A stretch of DNA of 64,000 nt. Source: Rhynchonema sp. JSB1_4 (lineage: Eukaryota; Nematoda; Chromadorea; Monhysterida; Xyalidae). The stretch spans positions 27,298-91,297 of the forward strand of contig JASAMV010005757.1 in NCBI GenBank assembly GCA_030248065.1, written 5' to 3'. The notes below the pieces were generated by a model that made no database searches, was not told where the DNA came from, and saw only the letters and a list, made by a program, of their open reading frames with translations. Made by a program: the position numbers and the translations under genes. Below, one piece after another: positions 22,959 to 35,986 of this stretch (positions are counted from its first letter, which is position 1; every line of letters starts with the position of its first letter).

Positions 22959-25900
22959 ATGATGCCCGCTCTGACACCGGCGAGTTTGGAGGCTGGAGGC
23001 TTTCCGTTGGATGTTGTCATGGACAAATTCAAACTGCCGGGCATGCCCGAAGGTGGACTGATTGGGCCTGGTGCACTGCAGGGACAAGTCAACAACAACA
23101 ACATGTGGACGAATGCAGCTACACTGGCTGCGATGGCACAATTGGGAGTGAACACGACGACGAATCCGATAGGTGAGGGGTTACGTCTTTTATTGTACAG
23201 ATTTTTTATGCTCAAAATTCTCATGTCTGGAATATTTGTCGAAGGCGCGTGGTAAAGCACTTGGTGATGTAATGGGTCTTGTTCGGTCTTGCCTTGATCG
23301 CGTGACCTTTTGCCCCACAACAATACCGATTTCGACCAACGTTCGCACGCATCCATCCACTATGTGACATCGGTTCTGATGCCACGCCGTCAAAGAGTGT
23401 CATGATAAAAGCCCAAGTCCCGCATGAACATCGATCAACAAAATCCCACAGTTCCGTATATTTCAGATTACTGGCAACAACTGCTGATGCTACAGTACCG
23501 TCTGTCGATGTGTCTCGGCGCGCAGCCCCAATTGCCGATCAATAATACCAATCGATTCATCACCCACCACCGATCGCCCAATCAACCATCGATATCGGCC
23601 GCGCCCCCAACTATCGCCATTCCGTCCGCTGAAACATCACCGGCCTTCAGTGTGGCCAGTTTGTTGCAGAGTCCGGGCTCGGGGGCCAAGGGTCGGGGTG
23701 TGGCCCCTCCCATCACACCCAACACGGTTGTCATTGCGCCGTCGCCGATTCGGTGAGTCCAGTTTGTCGTGTGTTTTTCTTGGGGTCACGGGGCCGGCCA
23801 TACGATCGTTTGCACTGACGATGACCTGGTGCACCGACCGTATGCGACAAAAAGTCTAAACATGCAATCAAAAACCACATTGCTGTGCAATTCACAGTGA
23901 CTTATTCTTCAAACCGTGCGTGTAGTACAGTACGTCTCCCTTCAAGCTACATACCAGCATCCCTAAAGGTCATGTGCGTACTTGGCTTTGGCTCTTCAGG
24001 CCAAAATATGCTCCCAGTGTTGTGTCAGTGGTATGCGCCACACCGATGGGCATGACAACAAAACAATGATGATCATTTCCAGAACTCACCGTGGGTGGAC
24101 TTTCCGTTCCAGCTCCCTTCTTCCGAAAGTGTCGCCGCGAAAAGCGCACCATCCGATGCAGATCAAGCCCGAGCTTGCTGAATCAGGCAAACTGCTGTCC
24201 CCATCCGATGACTCGGGAAGTTCAAGGGCTCGGTCCTGTCTGTCCACGGCAAGTTCGTCCACGAATGGCACGCAAAGAGGATGCACGTTTCAGGACGGTT
24301 CGTGATTTTTGGGATTACTTCTGTACTGTATGTATAGTCTTTCCGTTTTATAACAGCCCAGAGGCGGTATACAGAAAATTCAACCCCAAAACACACACCA
24401 AAACCAACAACACAACCCAAACACAATGTAACATTCGCATTCTTTCTGTCCAAGATTATCGATATAGCGCGAACTAATGTAGTACACGTTCAAAATGGAT
24501 TCATACAGACACGCAATGGGCCGGGTCATTGTCAGTTCGGATCGAAGTGTCAGATGCCCAGTTTACGGGCAAAACAAGCGGGGGACAAAACGGCCGGCTC
24601 TTTTTTGTACAAGATCTCTATCCTGGATATCATGCTTACACACACTAACCCAAACAAATATCTGTTGAGGTGGCCGCTGTTTTTTAACCCCGCTGTCTTG
24701 TCCGTGACACACGCATACACACTGTATTGTATACAAAGCAGCAGTGCCGGTATCAAACTTAGTGATACTGTAGGTCTGGCGCAGTCCCAGCCTGTCTTGC
24801 AAAACTGATCACAATAAATTGAATAGATAACATCCGAATTAACAAACTTGATTCAATTTTGAGGTGTCACCGTGGCGTACACCTACGACGCACTGTTCGT
24901 CACAGACGGACGGTCGAAACGTCGACAGTTACCACCTCAGGAAAAGGTTGACTTTGAGACTTTTGCATTATCGTGGAAAAAATTGGGTTCGCCGCATATA
25001 ATTGTTGTGGAACACTTGTTTCACCGTCGTATGCATAACCACCGGCTGGCAGGATCACAACTCATCGACAAACTTAAAGTGCTCTGCTTTGTAATATCAA
25101 GCAACTGCATAGTACGCGATCGGAGGAGGCCTGCACGAACATGGTATTGGCAGGCTCCAGGCCAATACACTCGCTGGCAAGGTCAAAGTCCTACAGTCTT
25201 TTCCGTTTCAGGAACTATCCAGCGAGCCCGATCCCGTGCCAAGCACCACACCTCAACCTTTGGGTCAACAACAACCACAGCAACGCTACGCATGTCAACA
25301 ATGTGGCAAGAGCTATGCAACATCATCGAATCTAAGCCGCCACAAACAAACGCATCGACCCCTTGACAGTGTGCATGCGAAGAAATGCGATGTGTGCGGC
25401 AAGGTGTATGTCTCGATGCCGGCGTTGAGGTTAGCCGTTTCGCATCTTATGCGCGTAGCCAAAACGCAGTTCGGTTTTTGCAATACTTGCGTAATGATTT
25501 ACGATGATGATTTTAATTTGATGCTTTCGACGCTGATGTTATTCAAATGACGCCGTCTAGAGTGTGAGCGATACATACTTAGACGTGTTCTTGAGTTGCA
25601 GCAGGACCTGTGTGTGATCTTAACAAATTTGTACACTGACGATGACCCGATGCACCACCGGGCTGTGATTTTCTGAAGCCCTAACTATACTTCGTTCTCT
25701 CACGCAACACGAAACAAATTCTCGCGTGCTGATCGGCTGACGCGTGCCTGAGAGTCAATCATATGTGGGAAAATTTGTTTCATGGCACGTGAGAGAACGA
25801 AGTATACGTAGTTAGGCCACGACAGATTTTCTGATTATTTTCTTGCAGCATGCACATTCTGACGCACAAACTGGCGCATCACTGCGACGTCTGTGGCAAA

Positions 25901-26477
25901 TCGTTCAGTCGACCGTGGTTGCTTCAGGTACGAACTGCGCATTTATTCTTCAGTTTTTTTAAAGTGTCGCACGTAAATTTCAAAATCCCAGAATCTGAAC
26001 TGTCAAGATCTTGCCTGATTCCGCAGGGACATCTTCGTTCGCACACTGGCCAGAAGCCGTTCGGCTGTGCGCATTGCGGCAAAGCGTTCGCTGATCGCAG
26101 CAATCTGCGAGCACACATGCAGACGCACAATGGTTGGTGGATTGTGGCATTGTTCTGCTAGCACAACCCCTAGTGACTCCACCTTTAGTTAATGTCACTT
26201 TCACTTCATGCACATTGTTTGAAACTTTTTGTGTGGAACAAGCAAATGTGTAACTCTTACCGAAATTAGCAGTCCCTGATTCTTAAAGGTCAATTCCCTT
26301 ACCCGTTCAGGCACCAAGCGTTACGAGTGCGACAAATGCGGCAAGAGCTTCGCACTGAAAAGTTATCTGAGCAAGCATCAGGAGAGTGCGTGTCCAAGCA
26401 GTCGCAGTGCTTCCGGTCTGGAACTGGAAATGCCCTATGACCTGAGTCTGAACGCACGATGCACCAGCACTGAGTAG
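22959..26477 (+). CDS. Scratch-family C2H2 zinc-finger transcription factor
   Basis: Snail/Scratch superfamily DNA-binding protein of the nucleus; relatives act in neuronal fate and cell survival (ces-1 and scrt-1 in C. elegans). Exons: 22959-23172, 23467-23752, 24113-24297 (or from 24083), 24864-24946, 25212-25429, 25849-25927, 26027-26132, 26311-26477; all phases fit, giving about 445 aa. Exon 4 carries the Scratch signature [14 protein letters not shown]. Five fingers follow: [84 protein letters not shown], and a C2HC finger [17 protein letters not shown] ending ESAC. The N-terminal half is low-complexity and contains MQIKPE, a sumoylation-like site. No SNAG motif is seen at the chosen start, so an upstream exon may be missing. 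It converges on the nicotinic receptor gene 467 bp downstream. Confidence 0.93.
25678..25817. mobile_element. Small MITE in Scratch intron 5
   Basis: 140 bp with inverted ends CCTAACTATACTTCGTTCTC and GAGAACGAAGTATACG...TAGTTAGG. It lies 32 bp upstream of the acceptor of exon 6. No other copy was noticed in the window. Confidence 0.65.
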
Positions 26478-26943
26478 ACAAGGAGCTCATACTAATTTGA
26501 TATTTATTATCCTGGCAGTGATTTGTTCAGTCGCAATATTAGTGCTTGCCATTGCGTATACATACCTTTGGGTAGTGGTGCTTAGAGGCGAAACTTTCAT
26601 AATGGTCACTATGATACATAGTGTATTGCAACAATTATATTTTTTTTGTTTGCAAATCGCGTGAAATTTTTATGGTGGTACATAATGGTAACGAGTCTTG
26701 AGAAGTTATGCGTTATTGCTTGCTGTTTTGCCAGAAACGTTGTGTGACTGTAGAAATTAAGATTTGCTACTCAGCCAATTTTTGCTTTTTACGTTTTTGT
26801 GTGTGCCATTTCTTATCACATTTTGCCAATCTGTTTTTATGCCAACAATGAATAAATATGAAAATATAGTTTGTCCAATTGAACATGTGTTCCATATGTT
26901 CAAATACTGCTCAAAATATACAAATATCACTATCCTTCCAAAA

Positions 26944-29900
26944 TCAGGCAATCGGAGCCCTACTGTCGTGAATGGACGGGGCTCGCAGAATGATCGCAAA
27001 CGTGCCAGCAGCACAAGATAGCGTGAAAAGCCACAAAAACAATCGGTCCAGTACCATGGCCACATATTTCCAGTCTTCTATAACCTGAAGAACGAAGTTG
27101 ATAAGAGCGGATTCGAACCCGAGAGTTGACCATAGATGAAAACCAAGCGACCAAACCACTGCGTTACCTCGTCGTCATCATTCGAACTCTTCAAATGATC
27201 GGCAATATAGCAAACGGACTCGACAGCCATGTGCATCGGGGTGTGCTCCTGTTCGTATGTCCTGTTCTCTGGTGTGGCCGACCCGTTGGCGTGCGGGAAG
27301 ATCATGCCGCTTCCCCCGCCGCCCGGGAAATCCGGGGAAAGAAAGCCGGTGAATGACAGATTTGAGGCGCGTTTACGTGTCAGCGGCTCGATAGTGGACA
27401 GACGACGTTTGTTGAATCGGGGCGACGAATCGGCACCAGCGAACGTGTAGTTGTGCGTCGCTGGAAATTTAATGAGGAACTTTAATTCGGAGATCCTCAA
27501 TTTAAATTTCAGGCCACCGAATTGTCCGTCCGTGACCATATTCGGAAATGGGCATGTGATAACACGTGGAAACAGGCAAAAGGAGCTTGTGAGGTACGAG
27601 ATACAGGTATAGGTACTTCGTACTTAGTGGGCATCGGCATATACACGGATAATGACCTTTGAATACCAGCAGGCAAATATACCTAAAGCACGAAGCTCAC
27701 TGCTATCACCTTGGCTGTAGCTAGCTTGTAGGTTGCTTGGTGCACACCAAGAGCGATACGAACACGACTACTGTACCCTGTTCTGTGGCTCACCCGGATT
27801 GTTTGGCTCAAAGTGTTTCCTCGCTTCGACCCCTGCCGCCATTTCGGCTTTTTGCTCGTCGGCGGTTGGCCTCGAAATGAACAGGAATCGGGGCAGATAC
27901 ACCAAGAACACTTTACGGATCCAACCGGGCATCGTGTGCGTGGTCGGCGATCGGTAGTGCACGTTCTGAAGGAATTACACAGCAATGTGTAAAAAATTAC
28001 ACAAAAAATGTGTAAAAACTTTTATCGGCAAAAACCATACGGAGACTGCTGAGTGAAAGTTCACAAAATATCGTTCAAAAGTCAATCTGTGAAAAGTGGA
28101 CATTGTCTGCTAAATTTTACAACAATTTTGTTTACATTTTTGCACATACCAGTGTGATGACAGTGACGATAACGGATAGCGTGACCAAGACCATTGTGAA
28201 CAGCAGGTACTTGCCGATCAGCGGGATGACCAGGCTGGTTGATGGGATGATCTCCACTGAAACATTAGTGGCAATTTTATCGTTCCTGTTATTTTTGCAA
28301 TGTTTCTTTCGTGCAATATGTCGCAGTGAAAATAAATCCCTTGTTGCATGTTAGTTCTCTCCCGAAGTCTCAGCATACGCAACCGCGTTTCAATCCCGAA
28401 AGTGGCATAATCTCAAAAATCTACGTGTTACCATGTGACTGGTCTCTTACAGTCGAAACTACGGCCGGAAGCGAATGCTTACCTGCTGAATGGAAATCAT
28501 AAATTATGAATTTTTCTCCGAGTTTTCAATTGACAAGCCAAGGTGTAATTCTAATCTAAAGTATAAAATACAAACAAACATAATTGCCAACAAAAACCGC
28601 ACCTAACAACAAGAAGAACACGGTGAGCGAAATCAAAATCGAAATGCAAAGTGAGATTTTCTCTCCACTGTCGCTTGGCAGATAGAAGACGAGCGCTGTC
28701 AGGAAACTGATGCCAACGGAGGGGAAGATTAGGTTGACGGTGTAGAATAGAGTCTTGCGACGAAGCCGGATCTCGTAGGTGATATCGATAAAGGGACTAT
28801 CGCAACACGGGTAACTACAAATGTACATAAACTCTTTTTCCACACAAAGATACAAAAAAATAAAAATATTTTAAAAATTTTACCGTTTCTCATGTCTGAT
28901 GCCGGGCACGCCGAGAATGTCCCACTCTACACTTTGATAGTAGTCATTCAGATCAACGCCTGAAGTTTTCAAAAAAGTAAGTTATTACTTTTGGTTTATT
29001 TTACCTTTTGGAGTGGTCAAAGTTCACAATCTTTATTAGTTCCTTTAGTAATAATCTCAAACAAAAAATTTTAATTTTTCTGCGCGCTCACCGACGGGCA
29101 CCACCCAGATGTTCTCGCGTTGGTATCCCTTGTTGAGTGAAGGCACCAGAATTGAGGTATTGATTTGTTTGTCCAAATCTTTGTGGATCAGATCCACTTC
29201 GAGGCCACCGTAGGTCCACGAACCTCAAAATTTTTTAAAAATTTTCAAAACTCTGTAATTTTTATTGAAAACCCGCAACTTACCGAATTTCATTTCGCAC
29301 GTTTGGTTATCAAACGGGAACCATTCAACGTCGATCTGACACATACTGCAAATCGACTTTCTTCATTTTTTGAATAAACCTAACAAAGTGAAAATTTTTA
29401 CAGAAAAAGAGACCTTTTATAGATGGCAGGTGGCGACCACTCAACGGTGCCATTGTAGCTGAGTTTGGCTTTGGTCATTATGGTTACTTGATAATTGCCA
29501 TCGGCGCTGGAAGACAACAAGGCAATTGAAACATTGCATTATAAATTGTTCGAGCTTGTACTCTCTAACTTGTTGTAAAGCACAATGTCAGGTAGCCAAA
29601 TCAACTCGGATGGTACGTAGAGCACCTCGACCCCACCGTAATCAGCCGGACTCCATTTCAGCTTGTAGTCCACCCAACTCTGAATTGACTTTGTAGTGGA
29701 ACACAATTATTTGGAGAATACTAGCTTTGACACTTACATGTTGCAGCCAAACATTGGTGGTCATGATCTGGTTCTTTTCGTGCTGAAAATTGTCCAAGAA
29801 CGATAAGACGTGAAGGAAACATTTGCAATTTTTTATGCACTAACCACGTCAAGCAACTGCGATAATTTCAGTTTGAATTTCACCACGAGCGTTTCACTGT

Positions 29901-30048
29901 TGTTGTTCACAGGTCTGACCAGTTTGTTGTAGTCACTGAGTAGATCCTCGTACAAACGGTTGGCGTCTGGGTTGCTGTCGGCCGGACAGAAATAGATGAC
30001 CAAGAACAACAATTGGAAAATCAATGCTTTTCGGGCCATATTTGGCAT
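26944..30048 (-). CDS. Nicotinic acetylcholine receptor alpha subunit A (levamisole-type)
   Basis: Subunit of a cation-selective pentameric acetylcholine-gated channel of the plasma membrane, most like the nematode body-muscle alpha group (UNC-38, UNC-63, LEV-8). Exons, 5' to 3': 30048-29845, 29782-29738, 29679-29570, 29506-29414, 29345-29284, 29223-29092, 28959-28884, 28814-28603, 28256-28150, 27965-27794, 27460-27168, 27084-26944; 548 aa, all phases fit. Signal peptide [17 protein letters not shown], then [17 protein letters not shown]. Loop [10 protein letters not shown]; Cys-loop [15 protein letters not shown]; vicinal cysteines YPCC mark an alpha subunit. M1 starts after [18 protein letters not shown]2 is preceded by the normal GEK filter, followed by VEIIPSTS. 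M4 is [16 protein letters not shown]. The cytoplasmic loop has a Gly-rich PGGGGSG stretch. ATG at 30,048 or 30,039. Confidence 0.96.
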
Positions 30049-32186
30049 CAAATCTGAAAATATAATGCGCGAGTTGTGCAGTTTATAATGTGCTTTTGAG
30101 CTGGCGCGCTTTGACCTGCTTTTGCACCAGGTCATCGTCAGTGTGCATGCATCAGGTGGTCGTGGCCACGTATGGTCAGTCATCACAAAAAGAGACACAC
30201 ACGATTTGCTGGTTTCATTCTCAAGTAAAGATGAATAAACACACAGGATATCAGACCATGTCTGCAGTTCGAAAAAGTGCGCAGCAATAGCAAAGGGAGC
30301 GAACACTTTGGCACACAAGCCGCAGCTGTTATTGTGGAACAAAGCACTGTGACATCTTGGGGAACACACTTGCACTTGTCCGCGTGCCACAGGCCTGCTG
30401 CTTGTCAAATTCACAGGGGTCAGTTTAGCGGCGCAGGCGTCGCTCGGACAAACTTGCTTGGCGCCAAAAACTGTTACACACAAACATCCTATAGTCGTAT
30501 CCTATTCATTGGCGTGGTCTGGTACATTGAACTTGTTACGATGTTGGGTGGTACATAGTGGGGTGGACGAGTGTTGGGCACTTGTTGGGGACAGATGTTA
30601 GAAGATGAAGTTGGGCGCTCATGGGCACATCAAATGGACATGTAACATCCGATGGACATGATAACAGGGACAGTGACGTTGACCAGCACGCAGTTTTGTC
30701 CAACTTTATTTCTCACGTCCATCATCACATTACCCCAAGAACAAAAGTTCCATCGGAAAGACACTGCACGAGAAACGCTCAATTTCTCTATGTGACGCTA
30801 CTCAATAGCAGAAAAACGCACACTTTACTGTGTTTGCAGAGAAGTGAACTTCTCAGCCACACTGTGTTTTAGTTCCACACCGGAACGCGGAACCAGAACC
30901 CGGACCATCCTTTGTGGATTAGGGAGTAATAGTGCGGTACTCGATTGGCGGTCGTAAGAGTGCAAGTGCACCGAGACAACTGGTCTGAGTTTACTGGGCG
31001 GCTGCTTCTCAAAACTTGGTTGGTCTCCGAAGCGCTTACATGGCGTTAGCGCTTTAGCGGGCCGCCGCGCTAAACTGGCGTCTTGGGACTTGGTCCATTC
31101 GTGTGCATATGAAACAAACCAACAAGAAAAAAGCGAACTGGCGGCAAAATGATACACCCAAACATCACAGAGGACTTGCCAAAGTGATCATTGCCCGTCG
31201 TTTGGAAACCATATAAAATTCGAAAGATGGCCCAAGGTGAAACCGGTGGTTGGGACAATAAAAAGTAACAGGTGCAGCTGTTTGAACCCTGTCGTAAACT
31301 TGGGACAGAAGTTTTAATAAAATCTGAGTTTTCAGTAAAATAGTATGAATCGTGTTCTCCTGCACTGTTGGGTCGTCCAAAAAGTCATTTTTTGCAGTGA
31401 ATGCTTAGAATTGAGCAATTATAAAACCAAAAACTCTGCAAAACATAACCCGGTGGTGCACTTTGTTGTAAGCTCGATGAGGGCGGTCCAAAACCACGAC
31501 ATCAATTCGAAATACGACGAAATGATCCGAAATGACAGAGATGAATAATTAGGTGTGATGACGGATTTTTGCCCAACGCTCACCAAGATTTTTGAAATTA
31601 AAAAATGGAAGCACCCGGAACCATAGAATTTGGCAATCCCGGTCATCGGAAGAACACGCATAGACGGGCCTGTGGTGGTGGAATTGGTCTGGAATTGGAC
31701 CTGTGTGCATTTGCACGGAAAGTCAAACACAAAGGCTTCATGCAAAAGGAAAAAGTCAATTTAGTCGTTAATTGAGCAGCGAGAAAATGAACCAACCCCA
31801 TAGACTCAATTCACATTGCGGCCTTTTGTATTCGGTCCGATCAAAACAGCATAGATTGTGGGTTGGGTGCCGTATGGGCATGGGCACGTGGTGAACCTAA
31901 AAGGTTCGCAAACATGCACCGCTGCAACTGACATGAATACAAAAGAAGGCGATTCTCATTTTATATCTTGTATTTACACAAACATGCGCGCTCGCCACTT
32001 TCTATTCTAAAGTTCAAATCACGAAATTGACTTCGTATGCCATTCCCGTATGTGTCTAAGACATGGTCCACCCGGGCTGTGTTGCATATAATTGAGCGAG
32101 CATCACAAACATGTTGGTCATGTGTATAGTTTGCGCGATGTTCCTCTGAAACTTAGCATATTGTATTTAAATTCGGAAACGTCATT
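30049..32186. promoter_or_regulatory. Shared 2.1-kb region between divergent receptor genes
   Basis: The two receptor genes start head to head at its ends, so it must hold both promoters. The dispersed motif TTGCACCAGGTCATCGTCAG lies at 30,122-30,146, about 74 bp upstream of subunit A. No other gene or repeat is recognised. The open frames over 30.3-31.7 kb have no supporting features. Confidence 0.5.
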
Positions 32187-35100
32187 ATGCGATTTGAACA
32201 ATTCCGCGCAAGTTTTCTACTAACGGATGTGATCGGTTACTTCACTGGTAAGTGCGCCTTGAAATTAGGCGGGCTTGAATCTATTCAAAAAGTGCAAAAA
32301 ATCACAAAAATCTGGCGAAAACACATTTCTTTCATCACAGTTTGCGAATGTGCCGATTCAGCGAAGCGGTTGTATGACGATCTATTGCAACATTACAACA
32401 AATTGGTCCGACCAGTGCAGAATTCCAGTTGCCCGGTAAAAGTGGTGTTGTCCCTGAAACTCATGCAACTCGCTGACGTGGTATGTATGCTGCGTTTGAT
32501 GATGTTTCACAAAATTCATGCAACAGTGTTTAAAAAGCTTCTATTTTATCATCTTTTCCAGCACGAAAAGCTGCAAGTGGTCAATATCAATGGCTATCTG
32601 ATCCACGTAGGTGCACTTTTGCTCTTTTCATGCTGAAACGGCCCAGCAAATGTTGTTCAATGCCTAGGTTTGGCATGATTATCGCCTGAAGTGGGACCCC
32701 GAGCAGTACGGTGGTCTGAAGGTGGTGCACATTCCCACTCCCATGTTGTGGCTGCCGGACATTGTGCTGTACAACAAGTTCGTTTGTGTTTCAATCGTGA
32801 TGTTTCAGTTTCCTATGAACGGGAACACCTGACATCAAACTTGATGACACTCGGTCTGATCTGATCTTACACTGCTCACGCGACCTTCTGTTGTTTTTGA
32901 CTTTTTTGAAATCAAGGCGAGACTGCATTGGACCGAGCAACAAGTTTGATATGCAACAGTGTCACCCATGATGTTTCAATCCTGATGACCTATACCAACA
33001 GCTGGTGTTTGCAGTGCACAAGGCAGTCCACAAGTGACCACAATGACCAAGGCTCATGTCTACTGGCATGGACAAGTCAACTGGGAACCACCGGTCATAT
33101 ACCAGTTCATGTGCCCAATTGATATTGAATGGTACACTGTATATTCATCCATAAAGACGGGCAAAAAACCCAAAAATTAGACAAAATTGGCAAAACAGGT
33201 TTCCATACGACGAACAACATTGCGAGCTGAAGTTCGGCAGTTGGACGTACTACGGTAGTCAAGTGGACCTGATTCAGGCAACGCACTCATTTATCCCAAG
33301 TTGCCAAAAAGAAAACGGAAATTAAATCAGTCTCGAATAACATTTTGCAGCCGCTATCCGACAAAGTTGAGTTGGTGACCACCTATGACCCATCGACCAA
33401 CAAGAATGAAACATCGTGGGTGGTGCAGCTGGGTGCTGACATCACAGAGTACCATGAGTCGGTGGAATGGGATCTGATGTCTGTCAGCAGTCATCGACAC
33501 GTTAGATGGTACCCATGCTGCGACTATCCGTGAGTGATGGCACGAACGTTTTGAGCTTATCCAATGGTCATCCAATGCCTTCGCACTGACGATGTCCTGG
33601 TGCACAGCCAGTCTGTGAAACGGCCTCGCGTATAAACTTTTCCATATGGAGCCCCCGCCCCAGAATGGAGCCCCGAGGGCTTTATTCGGAAACGTTTTTC
33701 AATAAAACCGTCGAGGGCTCTATTCAGGAGGGGCTCTATATGGAAAACTACGGCATGACATCATATTACCCCGATCGCTGGTCCCACGCACGCACAAAAC
33801 CCTCGTTGACGTCAGCGGTTCAGCTGGTGCATCTTCAGCGTTCACCCCTTCACCTCAGCTCTACTCCAATTCAGTGTTGGACACACGAGTTATACAATGA
33901 TGACAATATTCTCACGCGGGGCAAAGCTTGATCTGTTTACAGTTACATCGACATCACCTACAAGCTGCACATTCGTCGCAAAACACTGTTCTTCACTGTC
34001 AACCTGATCTTCCCGTGTGTTGGCATCACGCTGCTGACCTGTTTGGTGTTCTATCTGCCAAGTGACAGCAACCTGAAGATTACGCTGTGCGTGTCGATTC
34101 TTGTCACGCTCACTGTCTTCTTTTTGTTGTTGGGTTAGGTGCTGATTTAGCTGATGTTTCATCAGCTGCGGAGGGGAACTCGCCCTTTGATGTATTTTCA
34201 CGCTTTGCACGCCACTATGAAACAGCAGTCAGACAATTGTGCACTGGCTGTACGGGTGTTGTGCACTGACCCACGCATGGTCGGTCGACACAGTGGTGTT
34301 TCACTGATGGTTTTTATCATATACGAACATTTTGATGCCAAATCATATTCAACCCCAACTGAGTCAGAATTGACAGAAATTGTTGCAGTCGAACTAATTC
34401 CCCCGACGAGTTTGACAATCCCCCTAATCGGCCGATACCTACTCTTCACAATGGTCATGGTCACGTTATCGGTGGTGTGCACGATTATCGTTCGTTTGCT
34501 TCTTATTTTGCTTTTATGAGCACTGTATGGCTGTCAAGAACTCCAACTATTAACATGCCCAAGGTGCTCAACATGCACTATCGAATGTCGCAAGAACCAC
34601 TGCCACGTTGGGTCAAGATCGTCTTCTGCAATTGTCTCCCGCACCTGTTGTTTGTGAAGCGGCCGAAACCGAACTGTGGACTGATGACTATCCTGGATAA
34701 GAAATATTTGGCAAGATTCTTGCGCTAAAATTGTCGGAAAAGTTCCAAAAAATTTGCACACTGCTGATTTATTCATCAGGAGGTTCACCAAACGGGCCTC
34801 AACGAGAAGGTCTTTAGTCGCGCGGTTCCCGTACAGATCCGGAACCCTCCGAAACGCAACAGAAACGACAAGGACCCCCAATCGCAAGCGTTGCTGCTCT
34901 GTCTGCAGAAAGCCTGCCGCAACGTGTGCTACATTGCGCGCAACATGCGGTACCAGCGAAAACTGGAAATAGTTCGTCAAAAGCTTTTGGATTTTCTCTA
35001 GAAATTGAAACGAGGGAAAAAATAAAAACTAAAACTCTTTCAGCTGCGCGACGACTGGAAATTCGTGGCCATCGTACTGGATCGGTTGTTTCTGTGGATT

Positions 35101-35421
35101 TTCGGCACAACCACTATCTTTGGCTCGGCGTACATCATTCTGTCGGCACCGACATTGAGGGTGAAACTCTTTTTTCGATAAAAAAACATTTTTTTATTAT
35201 TTAAAAGCATTTTAATGAGAAAGACATTCCAGGACAAAACAATGCCGGTGACACAGCGCGATCTCACGTCAGCGCAGTCGGATTTTGACTTTCTCGATTT
35301 CTCGAATGTGATTGATTTCAGTGATCCGTGCAATTACCATTTGATCACCAGCACGATTCAGTTCGCAGGCTTGGGATTGGGTGGCGAGGGCGCTGCCGAC
35401 CAATTTCGATTCTGGGCGTAA
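32187..35421 (+). CDS. Nicotinic acetylcholine receptor alpha subunit B
   Basis: Second levamisole-type alpha subunit, divergent from subunit A. Exons: 32187-32247, 32341-32480, 32562-32606, 32668-32777, 33015-33131, 33199-33277, 33351-33529, 33943-34133, 34389-34489, 34564-34710, 34780-34971, 35044-35160, 35233-35421; 555 aa, all phases fit. Landmarks: [41 protein letters not shown], Cys-loop [15 protein letters not shown], vicinal cysteines [20 protein letters not shown] before M1, [16 protein letters not shown] as M2, VELIPPTS, and [16 protein letters not shown] in M4. Odd points: the GEK preceding M2 is replaced by NLK, removing the minus-1' glutamate, and introns 6 and 10 appear to use GC donors (CAG|GCAACG and TTG|GCAAGA). 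The signal peptide is weak ([16 protein letters not shown]). Confidence 0.95.
33643..33745. repeat. Mini foldback with GGAGCCCC/GGGGCTC words in receptor B intron 7
   Basis: Ends CATATGGAGCCCCC and GGGGCTCTATATGG are inverted. Inside are further GAGGGCT words. It resembles the AGCCCC-word families at 4.6, 44.7 and 56.2 kb on a smaller scale. Confidence 0.55.
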
Positions 35422-35986
35422 TAATCAAAATTATGCATCATTATGTCGACTAAATTCGTTTGTTTGTTTTTTATGCTTTGCATTGTCTTTGACCAATGTG
35501 CACTCAATTGCAGAACGATATTTATGCAATTTTTATGACAAAAGTAACACACAAATCGTTATATACAATGCATGATCGGGGTTGGCTGGGAGGCGAATAA
35601 TAAAAAACAAGCAACGTTAAAAGAAGAACAACAAAACCGAGCTATATGTACACATAGCAATACTGCACTACTTATCATATGATCTTGAAATCAAAATGAG
35701 GGTATCAAATAAAATGTAACGCACGTGAAGAACAACTTGTAACACGAATGTATGTAGGTACAAATGTTGCAATAAAAGGTTCATACAATAGCGAGCTCTT
35801 TTACTATGTCCACTGCAGCAGAATGGCAAGCAGATTATATTTTGTCACACACTAAAAGACGAAAACGACAAAATTTCAATTCGCTGCAAATGGACGGTAG
35901 ACCGTAATCACCAGCCAGTCCATTATTTTGACGTCCCTGTCTGAGCCCGGTCACCTGGCAACGGTTCCAGTCTCAATCCGGGTGGG

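Noticed and set aside
23982..24477. Separate small gene suggested by overlapping frames at 24.0-24.5 kb
   Set aside because: The block joins in phase to the Scratch exons on both sides (R at 23,752 and G at 24,297), so it is an internal exon.
27085..27167. tRNA-like A-box (AACGCAGTGGTTTGG) and B-box (GGTTCGAATCC) on the minus strand within receptor A intron 11
   Set aside because: T-stem and acceptor stem do not pair, and the anticodon stem is absent. The segment is exactly a spliceable 83-bp intron. At most a decayed tRNA-derived sequence.
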